42,654 nt of DNA from an uncultured bacterium (lineage in GTDB: Bacteria; Cyanobacteriota; Vampirovibrionia; Gastranaerophilales; Gastranaerophilaceae). The position numbers and the translations under genes were made by a program. The notes under the pieces were generated by a model. That model made no database searches. It was not told the DNA's origin and saw only the letters and a program-made list of their open reading frames with translations. How positions within the stretch are numbered: position 1 is the stretch's first letter; each line of letters starts with the position of its first letter. Below, piece by piece: positions 16,865 to 24,486 of this stretch. The stretch is from NCBI GenBank assembly GCA_947073645.1, contig CAMTMK010000016.1, forward strand, positions 1-42,654, in the 5' to 3' direction.

Positions 16865-18133
16865 TTGAAAAAGATAATAGTTCAAAAATTCGGCGGAACG
16901 TCAGTTGCCGACACAGATAAAATTAAAAATGTAGCAAAAACCGTAATCAAAGAAAAAGAGAATGGTAATGATGTCGTAGTCGTTGTTTCAGCTATGGGAC
17001 ACACTACAGACTATCTTGTAAAAATGGCAAAAGATTTAAGCCCGAATCCGTCAGGCAGAGAAATGGACATGCTTTTATCAACAGGTGAAGGGGTTTCTAT
17101 TGCCCTTCTTGCAATGGCTATTCAGGCACAAGGTTATGATGCGGTAAGCTTTAATGCTATGCAAATCGGTATTATGACCGAAAATGTTCACTCAAAAGCA
17201 AGAATTGTTGATATTAAAACAGATAAATTGCGCAAAAATCTTTCAGAAGGCAAAATTATTGTAGTCGCAGGATTTCAGGGCGTTACAGAAGATGGTGAAA
17301 TTACAACACTTGGCAGAGGCGGTTCTGATACTTCTGCAGTTGCTTTAGCAGCGGCTTTGAATGCTGAAAGATGCGATATCTATACTGATGTTGAGGGTGT
17401 TTATACAACAGACCCGAGAGTTGTTCCGACAGCTTCAAGATTAGATGAAATTTCTTATGAAGAAATGCTTGAACTTGCGCATGCAGGTGCTAATGTTCTT
17501 CATCCGCGCAGTGTTGAAACTGCAAAACAGTTTAATGTTCCGATGAGGGTTAGAAGCAGTTTTAAACTGGATAATTTAGGTACTTTAATATTAGGAGTTA
17601 ATAAAATGGAAATTTATAAACCCGTCGCAGGTGTTGCGGCTGATTTATCACAGGCAAGAATTGTAGTTTGTGATGTGCCTGATAAACCTGGTGTTGCGGC
17701 AAAATTATTTACAAAACTTGCTAAAGAAAATATTTCGGTAGATATGATTATTCAATCTTATGCAAGAAAAGTTTCTAACACAAACGACATTGCATTCACC
17801 GTTGATATGGCGGATTTGGCAAAAACAGAAACTACATTGAATGCATTGAAAGAAGAAATAGGACTGACAGGTGATATTCAGGTAAATAATAATATTGCAA
17901 AAGTTTCAATTGTCGGCGCAGGTATGATTGACCGCCCGGGTGTTGCTTCCACAATGTTTGAAACATTGGCTCAGCAAGGTATTAATATCAGAATGATTTC
18001 TACAAGTGAAATTAAAATCAGTTGTCTTGTTGATAAAGATGATGCTCAAAAAGCAGTAAAAGCATTGCACGAAGTGTTTGAGCTAGATTGCGATGTTGTT
18101 GCAGAAGTTAAAGGCGATCTGCCGAACGTATAG
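16865..18133 (+). CDS. lysC: aspartate kinase
   Basis: 422 residues. Phosphorylates aspartate, the first step toward lysine/DAP, threonine and methionine. The N-terminal kinase domain begins KKIIVQKFGGTSV and contains VSAMGHTTD, TLGRGGSDTSAVALA and YTDVEGVYTTDPR. Two ACT domains follow (about 265-340 and 345-415), as in feedback-inhibited monofunctional enzymes. TTG start at 16865, with only a weak purine stretch upstream; a second ATG near residue 247 could give the separate beta subunit known from Bacillus/Corynebacterium LysC, and a good SD-like TTAGGAG precedes it (17592). Ends at a strong terminator. Confidence 0.96.
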   Translation: MKKIIVQKFGGTSVADTDKIKNVAKTVIKEKENGNDVVVVVSAMGHTTDYLVKMAKDLSPNPSGREMDMLLSTGEGVSIALLAMAIQAQGYDAVSFNAMQIGIMTENVHSKARIVDIKTDKLRKNLSEGKIIVVAGFQGVTEDGEITTLGRGGSDTSAVALAAALNAERCDIYTDVEGVYTTDPRVVPTASRLDEISYEEMLELAHAGANVLHPRSVETAKQFNVPMRVRSSFKLDNLGTLILGVNKMEIYKPVAGVAADLSQARIVVCDVPDKPGVAAKLFTKLAKENISVDMIIQSYARKVSNTNDIAFTVDMADLAKTETTLNALKEEIGLTGDIQVNNNIAKVSIVGAGMIDRPGVASTMFETLAQQGINIRMISTSEIKISCLVDKDDAQKAVKALHEVFELDCDVVAEVKGDLPNV

Positions 18134-18151
18134 ATTAAGTGTAAAATATAC

Positions 18152-18197
18152 AATAGAAGCATGGGTATTTTGTTTATTATCCATGCTTCTATTTTTG
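18152..18197 (+). terminator. intrinsic terminator of the kdsC-TPR-lysC operon
   Basis: Stem ATAGAAGCATGG (18153-18164) pairs with CCATGCTTCTAT (18181-18192), a 16-nt loop, then a TTTTT run. Confidence 0.85.
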
Positions 18198-18210
18198 TAG
18201 TATTTAAGCG

Positions 18211-18284
18211 GAAAATATAGCTGAAAGGCGAATAAGTGTAATAATGGCACTTTATGCCTAATTGCGCATAAAATCTATATTTTC
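18211..18284. other. long nested inverted repeat, possible structured RNA element
   Basis: Outer arms GAAAATATAG (18211-18220) and CTATATTTTC (18275-18284) pair perfectly. Inside, AGGC (18226-18229) pairs with GCCT (18256-18259), and ATAAGTG (18232-18238) pairs with CACTTTAT (18248-18255) with one bulged T. It lies between the lysC terminator and the next promoter, in a 283-bp stretch without a gene. No known RNA family was recognised. Confidence 0.45.
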
Positions 18285-18313
18285 ACCCTCTTAACAAAAC
18301 TTTATAGCAGGGG

Positions 18314-18342
18314 TTGACAAATTAAAAATAATGGTTTATAGT
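18314..18342 (+). promoter_or_regulatory. strong sigma70 promoter of the 18417 gene
   Basis: TTGACA (18314-18319), a 17-bp spacer, TATAGT (18337-18342). A leader of about 68 nt would end in an AAAGGAGG SD. Confidence 0.8.
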
Positions 18343-18416
18343 AAAAATGTTAGATGAAGTGTTAAATGAACACTTAATGACAACCAAATATCACTCAGGT
18401 GGTAAAGGAGGACAAA

Positions 18417-18704
18417 ATGATTACAGTAAATCCGGTAAAATTTAATAATATAAAAACTATAACTTTTGGTGAAGGCAACTTAAATAATATTACCCCAAAC
18501 TCAGCAATTTTATCATTGCAAAATCCAAATGCGAAAATCAATTTTGAGAATGACTTAAATCGTACAAGAAAGGCTGATGTAGTTCAATCTCATAATATGT
18601 TTGGTGCTTTAGGCGCTAAACTTCGCAAGACTTATAATATACTATTTTCACCTAACTATGACAAAAAAGCCCTTACACCCGGACAAATAATGTACATGGC
18701 TTAA
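18417..18704 (+). CDS. small unknown protein behind strong signals
   Basis: 95 residues; not recognised. The ATG at 18417 is set by a near-perfect SD (AAAGGAGG) five bases upstream; the in-frame GTG at 18399 lies before that SD and is unlikely. Basic and polar, with no signal peptide or membrane helix. The N-terminus (VNPVKFNNIKTITFGEG) shows the F-x-G pattern also seen in the unknown proteins at 1175 and 37923. A consensus promoter and SD suggest high expression. A hairpin at 18755-18778 follows and may terminate it. Confidence 0.75.
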   Translation: MITVNPVKFNNIKTITFGEGNLNNITPNSAILSLQNPNAKINFENDLNRTRKADVVQSHNMFGALGAKLRKTYNILFSPNYDKKALTPGQIMYMA

Positions 18705-18754
18705 TTGTCAGTAAATATAACCAAGTTGCCGAATTATTTATTTAATAAAATAAG

Positions 18755-18784
18755 ATATCCTTTCATTAGAAAGGATATTTTATT
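18755..18784 (+). terminator. hairpin overlapping the rhodanese SD (terminator and/or translational control)
   Basis: Perfect 10-bp stem ATATCCTTTC (18755-18764) with GAAAGGATAT (18769-18778), loop ATTA, followed by TTTTATT. The right arm contains the only SD-like sequence (AAAGGA) before the rhodanese ATG at 18785. Confidence 0.65.
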
Positions 18785-19165
18785 ATGCACGAAAAAATTA
18801 AAGAAATCAGATTTAACTCTGAAAAAGCACAATGTTTCTTTTCAAAGCTTTTAGCTTTTACTTTAGGACCTGTTGAATTGAAAGACCTTATGGACGAAGG
18901 AAAGGTTCGTGTTGTTGATGTAAGACGTTCAGAAGATTATGAGATTTCTCATATTCCATCAGCAATTTCTATCCCTTGTGATGAAGTGGACAAACACCTT
19001 GATAAACTATCAAAAGAAGAAGTAACTGTAGTATATTGCTATAATACGGAATGTCATTTGGGTGCAAAAGCTGCTTTGACTTTGGCTGATTATGGTTATC
19101 CTGTAATGCTTTTGGAAGGTGGTTTTAAAACTTGGACTGAGGATTTCAGATTTGCGACAGTGTAA
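18785..19165 (+). CDS. rhodanese-like domain protein
   Basis: 126 residues, a single rhodanese domain. RVVDVRRSEDYEISHIPSAISIP is the typical first half; the active-site loop starts at Cys85 (VVYCYNTEC), and LLEGGFKTWTED is the typical end. Such proteins carry persulfide sulfur or act as thiosulfate sulfurtransferases. A second Cys (Cys90) sits in the loop and the usual Arg of CxxxxR is absent, so activity may differ. Residues 1-28 form a short leader without membrane helix. Its SD lies inside the hairpin at 18755-18778. It faces the next gene and shares a terminator with it. Confidence 0.92.
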   Translation: MHEKIKEIRFNSEKAQCFFSKLLAFTLGPVELKDLMDEGKVRVVDVRRSEDYEISHIPSAISIPCDEVDKHLDKLSKEEVTVVYCYNTECHLGAKAALTLADYGYPVMLLEGGFKTWTEDFRFATV

Positions 19166-19170
19166 ATTTT

Positions 19171-19191
19171 CGGGGCTAAATATTAGCCCCG
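19171..19191. terminator. bidirectional terminator
   Basis: Stem CGGGGCTAA (19171-19179) with TTAGCCCCG (19183-19191), 3-nt loop, T-rich flanks on both strands. The stop codon of the minus-strand gene lies inside the stem. Confidence 0.85.
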
Positions 19192-19874
19192 TCATTTTGC
19201 ATTTTTTCTAAAACTTTTTTTGAACCTTCACGTAGCTTTGCAAGTTGTAGTGCAAAATCTGTAGCTTCTTGATCGCGGTTAATTGCTTCTTTTAATCCTG
19301 TCATTTCATCTAGATTAAGGTTTGAAAGCAGTGCACCGTCAGAATTGAGGTAAATTTTAAATATTTTCTGCGACATAAAGTCAAATCCGGGAAGATTCAT
19401 TTGCAGTGCATACCATTTATAAAACTGGTGTGCCATATAATAAGGGTCGATTTCGCCATTGCGCATTACAAACATAGGTTTTGATTTTAGTGAAAATCCT
19501 GAACCTGTAATTATATTTATATATATTGCTTCCAAACCTTCAAGTGAAGTAATTAGTCCTTCTTCTTCTTTGATTACGTTTAAGATTTTGTCAGCATTAT
19601 CAATTTTGCAGACTTTTGTCCCTTTGCTTTTGGCAAATTCAAGAAGCTTTTCCGGGTTATTTGCGCAAGATTTCACGATATCAGCAACATTTTTTCTGAC
19701 AAGTTCTTTATTTTTTTCGGTTTCAGCTGTTAGTGTCATAGTAACTGAGCTTGAAAGAACTGTTTTTGATGTTGAATTTGTACTTGATGCCTTAAAATGT
19801 TTACTAAGTTTTTTGGTTAAAGCTTTTTCCTGCATTTCCAAAAAGAAATAAATAATTTTTTGTAATATATTCAT
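19176..19874 (-). CDS. unknown protein (232 aa)
   Basis: Not recognised. The start was set at the ATG at 19874 (MNILQKIIYFFLEMQEK); an in-frame TTG at 19916 lies upstream of the apparent promoter. The N-terminal 15 residues are hydrophobic/aromatic but short. Residues 20-60 are Ser/Thr/Lys-rich, and the rest is mixed helical, ending in a Lys-rich helix. A conserved-looking middle (GLEAIYINIITGSGFSLKS, then MRNGEIDPYYMAHQFYKWY) suggests a globular domain. No SD; -10-like TATACT and TATAAT boxes sit 6 and 13 bp before the ATG, so translation may be leaderless or nearly so. Confidence 0.7.
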   Translation of the reverse strand: MNILQKIIYFFLEMQEKALTKKLSKHFKASSTNSTSKTVLSSSVTMTLTAETEKNKELVRKNVADIVKSCANNPEKLLEFAKSKGTKVCKIDNADKILNVIKEEEGLITSLEGLEAIYINIITGSGFSLKSKPMFVMRNGEIDPYYMAHQFYKWYALQMNLPGFDFMSQKIFKIYLNSDGALLSNLNLDEMTGLKEAINRDQEATDFALQLAKLREGSKKVLEKMQNDGANI

Positions 19875-19960
19875 ACGTACAGTATATATTATATTAGAGC
19901 AGTAGATTTCATCCAAATATATGAATTATTAAAAATGTATAAAGATTGTAGAAATTACAC

Positions 19961-19989
19961 TTGCTTTTGATTTTTCTTTATTTTATAAT
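19961..19989 (+). promoter_or_regulatory. adhE promoter
   Basis: TTGCTT (19961-19966), a 17-bp spacer, TATAAT (19984-19989). The transcript start is expected near 19996, giving a leader of about 60 nt. Confidence 0.7.
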
Positions 19990-19993
19990 GTAA

Positions 19994-20012
19994 TCGTGAT
20001 TTATTTCACAAA
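19994..20012. promoter_or_regulatory. Rex-like operator at the adhE transcription start
   Basis: The palindrome GTGA-N6-TCAC (19996-20009) with a right half TTCACAA matches the redox-repressor Rex operator form (TTGTGAA-N4-TTCACAA) with two mismatches in the left half. It is placed just after the -10 box, where a repressor would block initiation. Rex control of adhE by the NADH/NAD ratio is established in Firmicutes; here it is inferred. A CRP/FNR-type site (TGTGA-N6-TCACA) is a second reading. No rex gene is in the window. Confidence 0.6.
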
Positions 20013-20055
20013 TACTTTAAAAGTACATTTACTACTTTATAGGAGAAAATCAAAT

Positions 20056-22731
20056 ATGACAACAAAAAGCAAAAAGACTGTTGAAAACCTTGAAAAGAGT
20101 TTGAACAAATCAACTCTGGTTGACAACGCTGAACAATTGGAATTGCTTATCGAAAGAGCTAAAAAAGCTCAAAAGATTTTTGCAACATTTACACAAGAAC
20201 AAGTTGATGCAATTTTTAAAGCTGCAGCTACAGCAGCTGACAAAGCACGTATTCCTTTAGCTCGTATGGCTCATGATGAAACAGGAATGGGTGTTTTGGA
20301 AGATAAAATTATCAAAAACCACTTTGCATCAGAATATATTTACAACAAACATAAAAATGCTAAAACTTGCGGAATTATCAAAGAAGATAAAGCAAACGGT
20401 ATTAAAGTTGTTGCAGAACCTCTTGGCATTATTGCAGGTGTTGTACCTACAACTAACCCGACTTCAACTGCAATTTTCAAATCTTTAATCGCTTTGAAAA
20501 CAAGAAACGCAATTATCTTCTCACCACACCCGAGAGCAACAAAATGTACAATTGAAGCTGCAAGAATTGTTCTTGAAGCAGCAGTTAAAGCAGGTGCTCC
20601 TGAAGATATTATCGGTTGGATTGATGTTCCGTCTATCGAATTGTCTAACCAATTGATGAAACACCCTAACATTGCTTGTATCTTAGCAACAGGCGGTCCG
20701 GGAATGGTTAAAGCAGCTTATTCATCAGGTAACCCTGCATTAGGTGTAGGCCCTGGTAACGCAGCTGCAGTTATTGATGAAACTGCTGATATCAAAATGG
20801 CTGTTTCTTCAATCCTTATGTCAAAAACTTTCGACAACGGAATGATTTGTGCTTCTGAACAATCAGTTGTTGTTGTTGATAAAGTTTATGAAGAAGTTAA
20901 AAAAGAATTTATCTACAGAGGTGCTTATCTATTAAACAAATCTGAAGAAAAGAAAATGATTGATCTTCCGTTCATCGATCCAAAACGTGGCACAGCTCAC
21001 CCTGACATCGTTGGTCAATCTGCTCACAGAATTGCTGAATTATCAGGTTTTGAAGTTCCTGAAACAGCAAAAATCTTGTTAGCTGAAAGACCATCAGTAG
21101 ATTGGGAAGATCCGTTCTCAAGAGAAAAATTATCTCCAATCTTAACTATGTACAGAGCAAAAGATTTTGAAGAAGCAACTGAAATGACTTACGAACTTGT
21201 TTCTAAAGGCGGTGCAGGTCACTCTGCAGACCTTTATACAGATACAAGAAGCCAAGTAAGAGTTGACAAGTTTGCTGAAAAAATGCCTGCTTGCCGTGTA
21301 CTAATTAACTCACCATCAGCACAAGGCGGTATCGGTGATTTGTACAACTTCAAACTTGAACCGTCACTTTCATTAGGATGCGGTTCTTGGGGTAAAAACG
21401 CTGTATCTGGTAACATCGGCGTTGAAAACTTATTGAACTATAAAACAGTTGCCGAAAGGAGAGAAAATATGCTATGGTTTAAAGTTCCACCAAAAGTTTA
21501 CTTCAAAAGAGGCGCTGTTGATTTAGCTCTTCGTGAACTTCAAGGTAAAAAACGTGCATTCATTGTTACTGACAGATTCTTATTCAACTCAGGCGCTGTT
21601 GATAGTATCGTAAAAGTATTGGATGAAATCGGTATTGATCACCAAATTTTCTTTGATGTTAAACCTGACCCAACTTTGTGTACAATTAATCAGGCTATGG
21701 AAATCATCAGACCTTATGAACCTGACGTAATCATTTCATTAGGCGGCGGTTCTCCAATGGATGCTGCTAAGATTATGTGGTTATTATACGAACAACCTGA
21801 TACAAACTTTGAAGATATTGCAATGAGATTTATGGATATCAGAAAAAGAATTTGTTCAATTCCTGAATTGGGTAAAAAAGCTACTATGGTTGCTATACCA
21901 ACTACATCAGGTACAGGTTCTGAAGTAACTCCGTTCGCTATCATCACTGATGACGAAACTCACGTAAAATATGCAATCGCTGATTACGCTTTAACACCAA
22001 ATATGGCAATTGTTGACCCTAACTTTGTTGACGGTATGCCAAAAGGCTTGACTGCTGCATCAGGTATCGACGCATTAGTTCACGCTGTTGAAGCTTATGT
22101 TTCAGCTTTGGGTACAAACTTCACAAACTCAAATGCTTTGGAAGCTACAAAACTTGTATTCAGATATTTGGAAAGATCTTGGACAGAAGGCGCTAATGAT
22201 CCTCTTGCAAGAGAAAAAATGCACTATGCAGCAACAATTGCGGGTATGGCATTTGCTAACTCATTCCTAGGTTTGTGCCACTCTATGGCTCACAAATTGG
22301 GTGCAATGTTCAATGTACCTCACGGTGTTGCGAACGCATTGTTAATCAGACAGGTAATCAAATACAATGCAGTTGATTGTCCTGCTAAACAATGTATTTT
22401 CCCACAATACAAATTCCCTAATGCAAAAGCTAAATACGGTCAAATTGCTGACGAACTTGGCTTAGGCGGTAAAAATGATGATGAAAAGGTTCAATTGTTA
22501 ATCGATGCGATTGATAAATTGATGAAAGCTGTAAACTTGCCAAATTCAATTAAAGACTTTGGTGTAAGTGAAGCTGACTTCAATGCAAAATTAGATGAAA
22601 TGGTAGAACTTGCATTCGACGACCAATGTACAGGTGCTAACCCTGCATATCCGTTGATGAAAGATATCAAAGCAATCTATGAAGATGCATACAAAGGTAT
22701 CGTAAGAGATTACTATCCTACAACTAAGTAG
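20056..22731 (+). CDS. adhE: bifunctional acetaldehyde-CoA/alcohol dehydrogenase
   Basis: 891 residues. Converts acetyl-CoA through acetaldehyde to ethanol and regenerates two NAD+; a main fermentation enzyme that forms filaments (spirosomes) in other bacteria. The N-terminal aldehyde dehydrogenase half has catalytic Cys265 (FDNGMICASEQ). A linker near residues 440-455 leads to the C-terminal iron-dependent alcohol dehydrogenase with SLGGGSPMDAAK, PTTSGTGSEVTPF and metal histidines in GLCHSMAHKLG and NVPHGVANA. The ATG at 20056 has the SD AGGAG; the longer reading frame from 19996 starts upstream of that SD at the predicted RNA start and is rejected. Strong codon usage and a Rex-like operator fit a highly expressed, redox-controlled gene. 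Confidence 0.97.
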   Translation: MTTKSKKTVENLEKSLNKSTLVDNAEQLELLIERAKKAQKIFATFTQEQVDAIFKAAATAADKARIPLARMAHDETGMGVLEDKIIKNHFASEYIYNKHKNAKTCGIIKEDKANGIKVVAEPLGIIAGVVPTTNPTSTAIFKSLIALKTRNAIIFSPHPRATKCTIEAARIVLEAAVKAGAPEDIIGWIDVPSIELSNQLMKHPNIACILATGGPGMVKAAYSSGNPALGVGPGNAAAVIDETADIKMAVSSILMSKTFDNGMICASEQSVVVVDKVYEEVKKEFIYRGAYLLNKSEEKKMIDLPFIDPKRGTAHPDIVGQSAHRIAELSGFEVPETAKILLAERPSVDWEDPFSREKLSPILTMYRAKDFEEATEMTYELVSKGGAGHSADLYTDTRSQVRVDKFAEKMPACRVLINSPSAQGGIGDLYNFKLEPSLSLGCGSWGKNAVSGNIGVENLLNYKTVAERRENMLWFKVPPKVYFKRGAVDLALRELQGKKRAFIVTDRFLFNSGAVDSIVKVLDEIGIDHQIFFDVKPDPTLCTINQAMEIIRPYEPDVIISLGGGSPMDAAKIMWLLYEQPDTNFEDIAMRFMDIRKRICSIPELGKKATMVAIPTTSGTGSEVTPFAIITDDETHVKYAIADYALTPNMAIVDPNFVDGMPKGLTAASGIDALVHAVEAYVSALGTNFTNSNALEATKLVFRYLERSWTEGANDPLAREKMHYAATIAGMAFANSFLGLCHSMAHKLGAMFNVPHGVANALLIRQVIKYNAVDCPAKQCIFPQYKFPNAKAKYGQIADELGLGGKNDDEKVQLLIDAIDKLMKAVNLPNSIKDFGVSEADFNAKLDEMVELAFDDQCTGANPAYPLMKDIKAIYEDAYKGIVRDYYPTTK

Positions 22732-22748
22732 TATACGGGTATAAATAA

Positions 22749-22777
22749 AAAAGAGAGTCGAAAGACTCTCTTTTTTG
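22749..22777. terminator. bidirectional terminator between adhE and prepilin A
   Basis: Stem AGAGAGTC (22752-22759) with GACTCTCT (22764-22771), loop GAAA, A-run before and T-run after, so it works on both strands. Confidence 0.9.
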
Positions 22778-23587
22778 TTAGAATTTTAAAGGATAATCTT
22801 TAGGTATTTTCCAACCATTTGCTTGAATAAGTGCTGTACAATAAGCTCGTTCATTTTTGTTGTTTATGTTACAGCCATATTCTGTATCAGTAATTAATTT
22901 ATTCAAATCACCGTTCCAACTCCATTTATATGGTTCAAAGCCTTTGTCGTAATGATATTCAGATGCCCACTGCCATGCATTGTCAATGCCAATGGCAGAT
23001 GGTGTGAATGCAAAAGTAAACCATTTTATGCCGCTGTCTTTTACTTCTTTTGTACCTTTGAAATCTTTTGCATTGGGATAAAATTGTATTCCCTGTCCTA
23101 TGAGTCGCATACAGCTTCCATCAGGAAAATATACAATTGTAGCAGTTTTTTTAATGTCTGATGTTACTTTTAATGTTTTAATGTAAGGAGACAAATATTT
23201 GTTAAACCATATTATAGACTTTGCACTTTTTTCTCCGTTAATTGTTGTTGAGCCTGCATTAGGTATTGGCTCCCATGATTCTTTCGCACCGTTTATGTTT
23301 TCAGATATAATTACTGCCTGATTTATTGAGGAATAAAATTTAGCAAGTCTTGTTTCAATAACTTGTTTTTTATAATTTGCTACCAGATTAGGAATAGTTA
23401 TTGCACAAATAACACCAATAATACCTAAAGTAATTAAGACCTCAGCTAACGTGAAACCAACTTCGCCTCGCGTTATACGGCACCGCTCGCAAGCAAACCG
23501 AAAAGCGCGGTTTTCGCTTATGTTTGTTCGTCTCTTACTTCGTTCGTGCCTATGTTCGGGGGGGGGGGCGATTCTAAGAGTTGTCAT
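22778..23587 (-). CDS. prepilin-like protein A (poly-C tract in frame, ON)
   Basis: 269 residues from the ATG at 23587, chosen because a GGAGG SD lies upstream and the promoter TTGACA-17-AATAAT starts RNA near 23606 (an upstream ATG at 23611 is before that point). After MTTLRIA comes a run of 11 C (APPP), then an Arg-rich leader of about 35 residues, then the type IV prepilin signature GFTLAEVLITLGIIG with the helix continuing VICAITIPNLV. Prepilin peptidase would cut after the Gly and methylate the Phe. The globular part has paired cysteines (EYGCNINN, RAYCTALIQ) typical of minor pilin/pseudopilin-like proteins in this group. The leader is unusually long and much richer in G+C than the rest. 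Changing the tract by one base would abolish the protein. Confidence 0.88.
   Translation of the reverse strand: MTTLRIAPPPEHRHERSKRRTNISENRAFRFACERCRITRGEVGFTLAEVLITLGIIGVICAITIPNLVANYKKQVIETRLAKFYSSINQAVIISENINGAKESWEPIPNAGSTTINGEKSAKSIIWFNKYLSPYIKTLKVTSDIKKTATIVYFPDGSCMRLIGQGIQFYPNAKDFKGTKEVKDSGIKWFTFAFTPSAIGIDNAWQWASEYHYDKGFEPYKWSWNGDLNKLITDTEYGCNINNKNERAYCTALIQANGWKIPKDYPLKF
23558..23568. repeat. G11 homopolymer (C11 in the coding strand) in prepilin A
   Basis: Eleven G on the plus strand, preceded by TTC and followed by C. It lies seven codons after the ATG of prepilin A, in frame with GFTLAEV at this length. Confidence 0.97.
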
Positions 23588-23613
23588 TGTAAATACCTCC
23601 AAATTCTTCAATT

Positions 23614-23642
23614 ATTATTGATTATTTTTAGCCATTTGTCAA
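23614..23642 (-). promoter_or_regulatory. promoter of prepilin A
   Basis: Reverse strand TTGACA (23642-23637), 17-bp spacer, AATAAT (23619-23614). The sequence AATTTGGAGGTAT just before the gene is shared with prepilin C. Confidence 0.75.
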
Positions 23643-23682
23643 GTATTGACTTTTTATCATGTCTTTTTTATTATAAGAATAC

Positions 23683-23754
23683 GGCGACATGGCCAAGTGG
23701 TAAGGCAGAAGCCTGCAAAGCTTTTATCCCCCAGTTCGAATCTGGGTGTCGCCT
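23683..23754 (+). tRNA. tRNA-Cys (anticodon GCA)
   Basis: Acceptor stem GGCGACA/TGTCGCC, D-arm with GGCCAAGTGGTAAGGC, anticodon loop CTGCAAA giving GCA, T-arm with CCCAGTTCGAATCTGGG. No encoded CCA. Followed by a T-run that can terminate the transcript. Confidence 0.96.
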
Positions 23755-23761
23755 TTTTTTA

Positions 23762-23790
23762 TTGACATTATTATATAAATATTATATAAT
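23762..23790 (+). promoter_or_regulatory. perfect consensus promoter, leaderless start of the TPM gene
   Basis: TTGACA (23762-23767), a 17-bp spacer, TATAAT (23785-23790). The ATG at 23797 begins six bases after the -10 box, so RNA should start at or next to the A of ATG. No SD can fit. Confidence 0.85.
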
Positions 23791-23796
23791 TTCTGT

Positions 23797-24474
23797 ATGA
23801 AAAAGTGGTTGGTTATATGTTTATTGTTATTTGCTGTTTTACCTGCAAATGCATTGCAACAGTTAAATTTTAAAGGTTTTATTGCAGATGAAGCTAATAT
23901 TTTATCTGAGCAGGTTAAAAATGATTTGAACATGACTTTATGGGATTTGCAAAAAAAATCAGGTGCGGATATTGCAGTTGTTACTTTGCAATCTTTGGAC
24001 GGTAAAAGTGTTGAACAAACTGCTTTGGAGATTGGCAGAACTTATAAAATTGGTTCAAAAGAGAAAAATAATGGTGTTGTATTTTTGACAGCATTGGCTG
24101 AGAGAAAAATGAGAATTGAACTTGGTTATGGACTTGAAAACAAGATAAGTATGAGTTCATTAGAGGATATTAGAGATAATGATATTTTGCCATATTATAA
24201 ACAATTAAATTATCAGAGCGGAATTGCAAGAGGTACTTATCAACTTGCAAATATTGTTGCGCAGGCTGAGGGTGTAAGTATTAAAACTCAGGGGGTATGT
24301 CCGCCGCAAAATTACTCAAGTGCATCGGATGAGCGTCATCCATGGTGGATTTGGCCTTTTGCGATAATTATGAGTATATTTTGTCCTCGCAGACGCAGGT
24401 TTGACTATGGTGGCTTCGGCGGGTTCGGCGGTGGCGGCGGATTTGGCGGAAGCGGTTGTTCAGGAAGTTGGTAA
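23797..24474 (+). CDS. TPM domain protein, YgcG family
   Basis: 225 residues. Signal peptide at residues 1-19 (KKWLVICLLLFAVLPANA), then a TPM domain at about 25-155 (GFIADEANILSEQVKNDL, GADIAVVTLQSLDG, GVVFLTALAERKMRIELGYGLE), a hydrophobic segment at about 180-192 (WWIWPFAIIMSIF), a basic stop (RRRR), and a Gly/Phe-rich tail ending GCSGSW, the standard YgcG end. The protein is probably exported with a membrane anchor. TPM domains are linked with membrane-protein maintenance (photosystem II repair in plants, TPM phosphatase); the bacterial role is poorly known. Its promoter-ATG spacing implies a leaderless mRNA. The next gene follows after 12 bp, in an operon. Confidence 0.9.
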   Translation: MKKWLVICLLLFAVLPANALQQLNFKGFIADEANILSEQVKNDLNMTLWDLQKKSGADIAVVTLQSLDGKSVEQTALEIGRTYKIGSKEKNNGVVFLTALAERKMRIELGYGLENKISMSSLEDIRDNDILPYYKQLNYQSGIARGTYQLANIVAQAEGVSIKTQGVCPPQNYSSASDERHPWWIWPFAIIMSIFCPRRRRFDYGGFGGFGGGGGFGGSGCSGSW

Positions 24475-24486
24475 GAAAGGATTTAT

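Noticed and set aside
19996-20055. N-terminal extension of AdhE from 19996
   Set aside because: The extension contains the Rex-like site and leader with the SD for the ATG at 20056; family length also fits the shorter form.
23588-23611. Start of prepilin A at 23611
   Set aside because: It precedes the expected RNA start and has no SD; the ATG at 23587 follows GGAGG.
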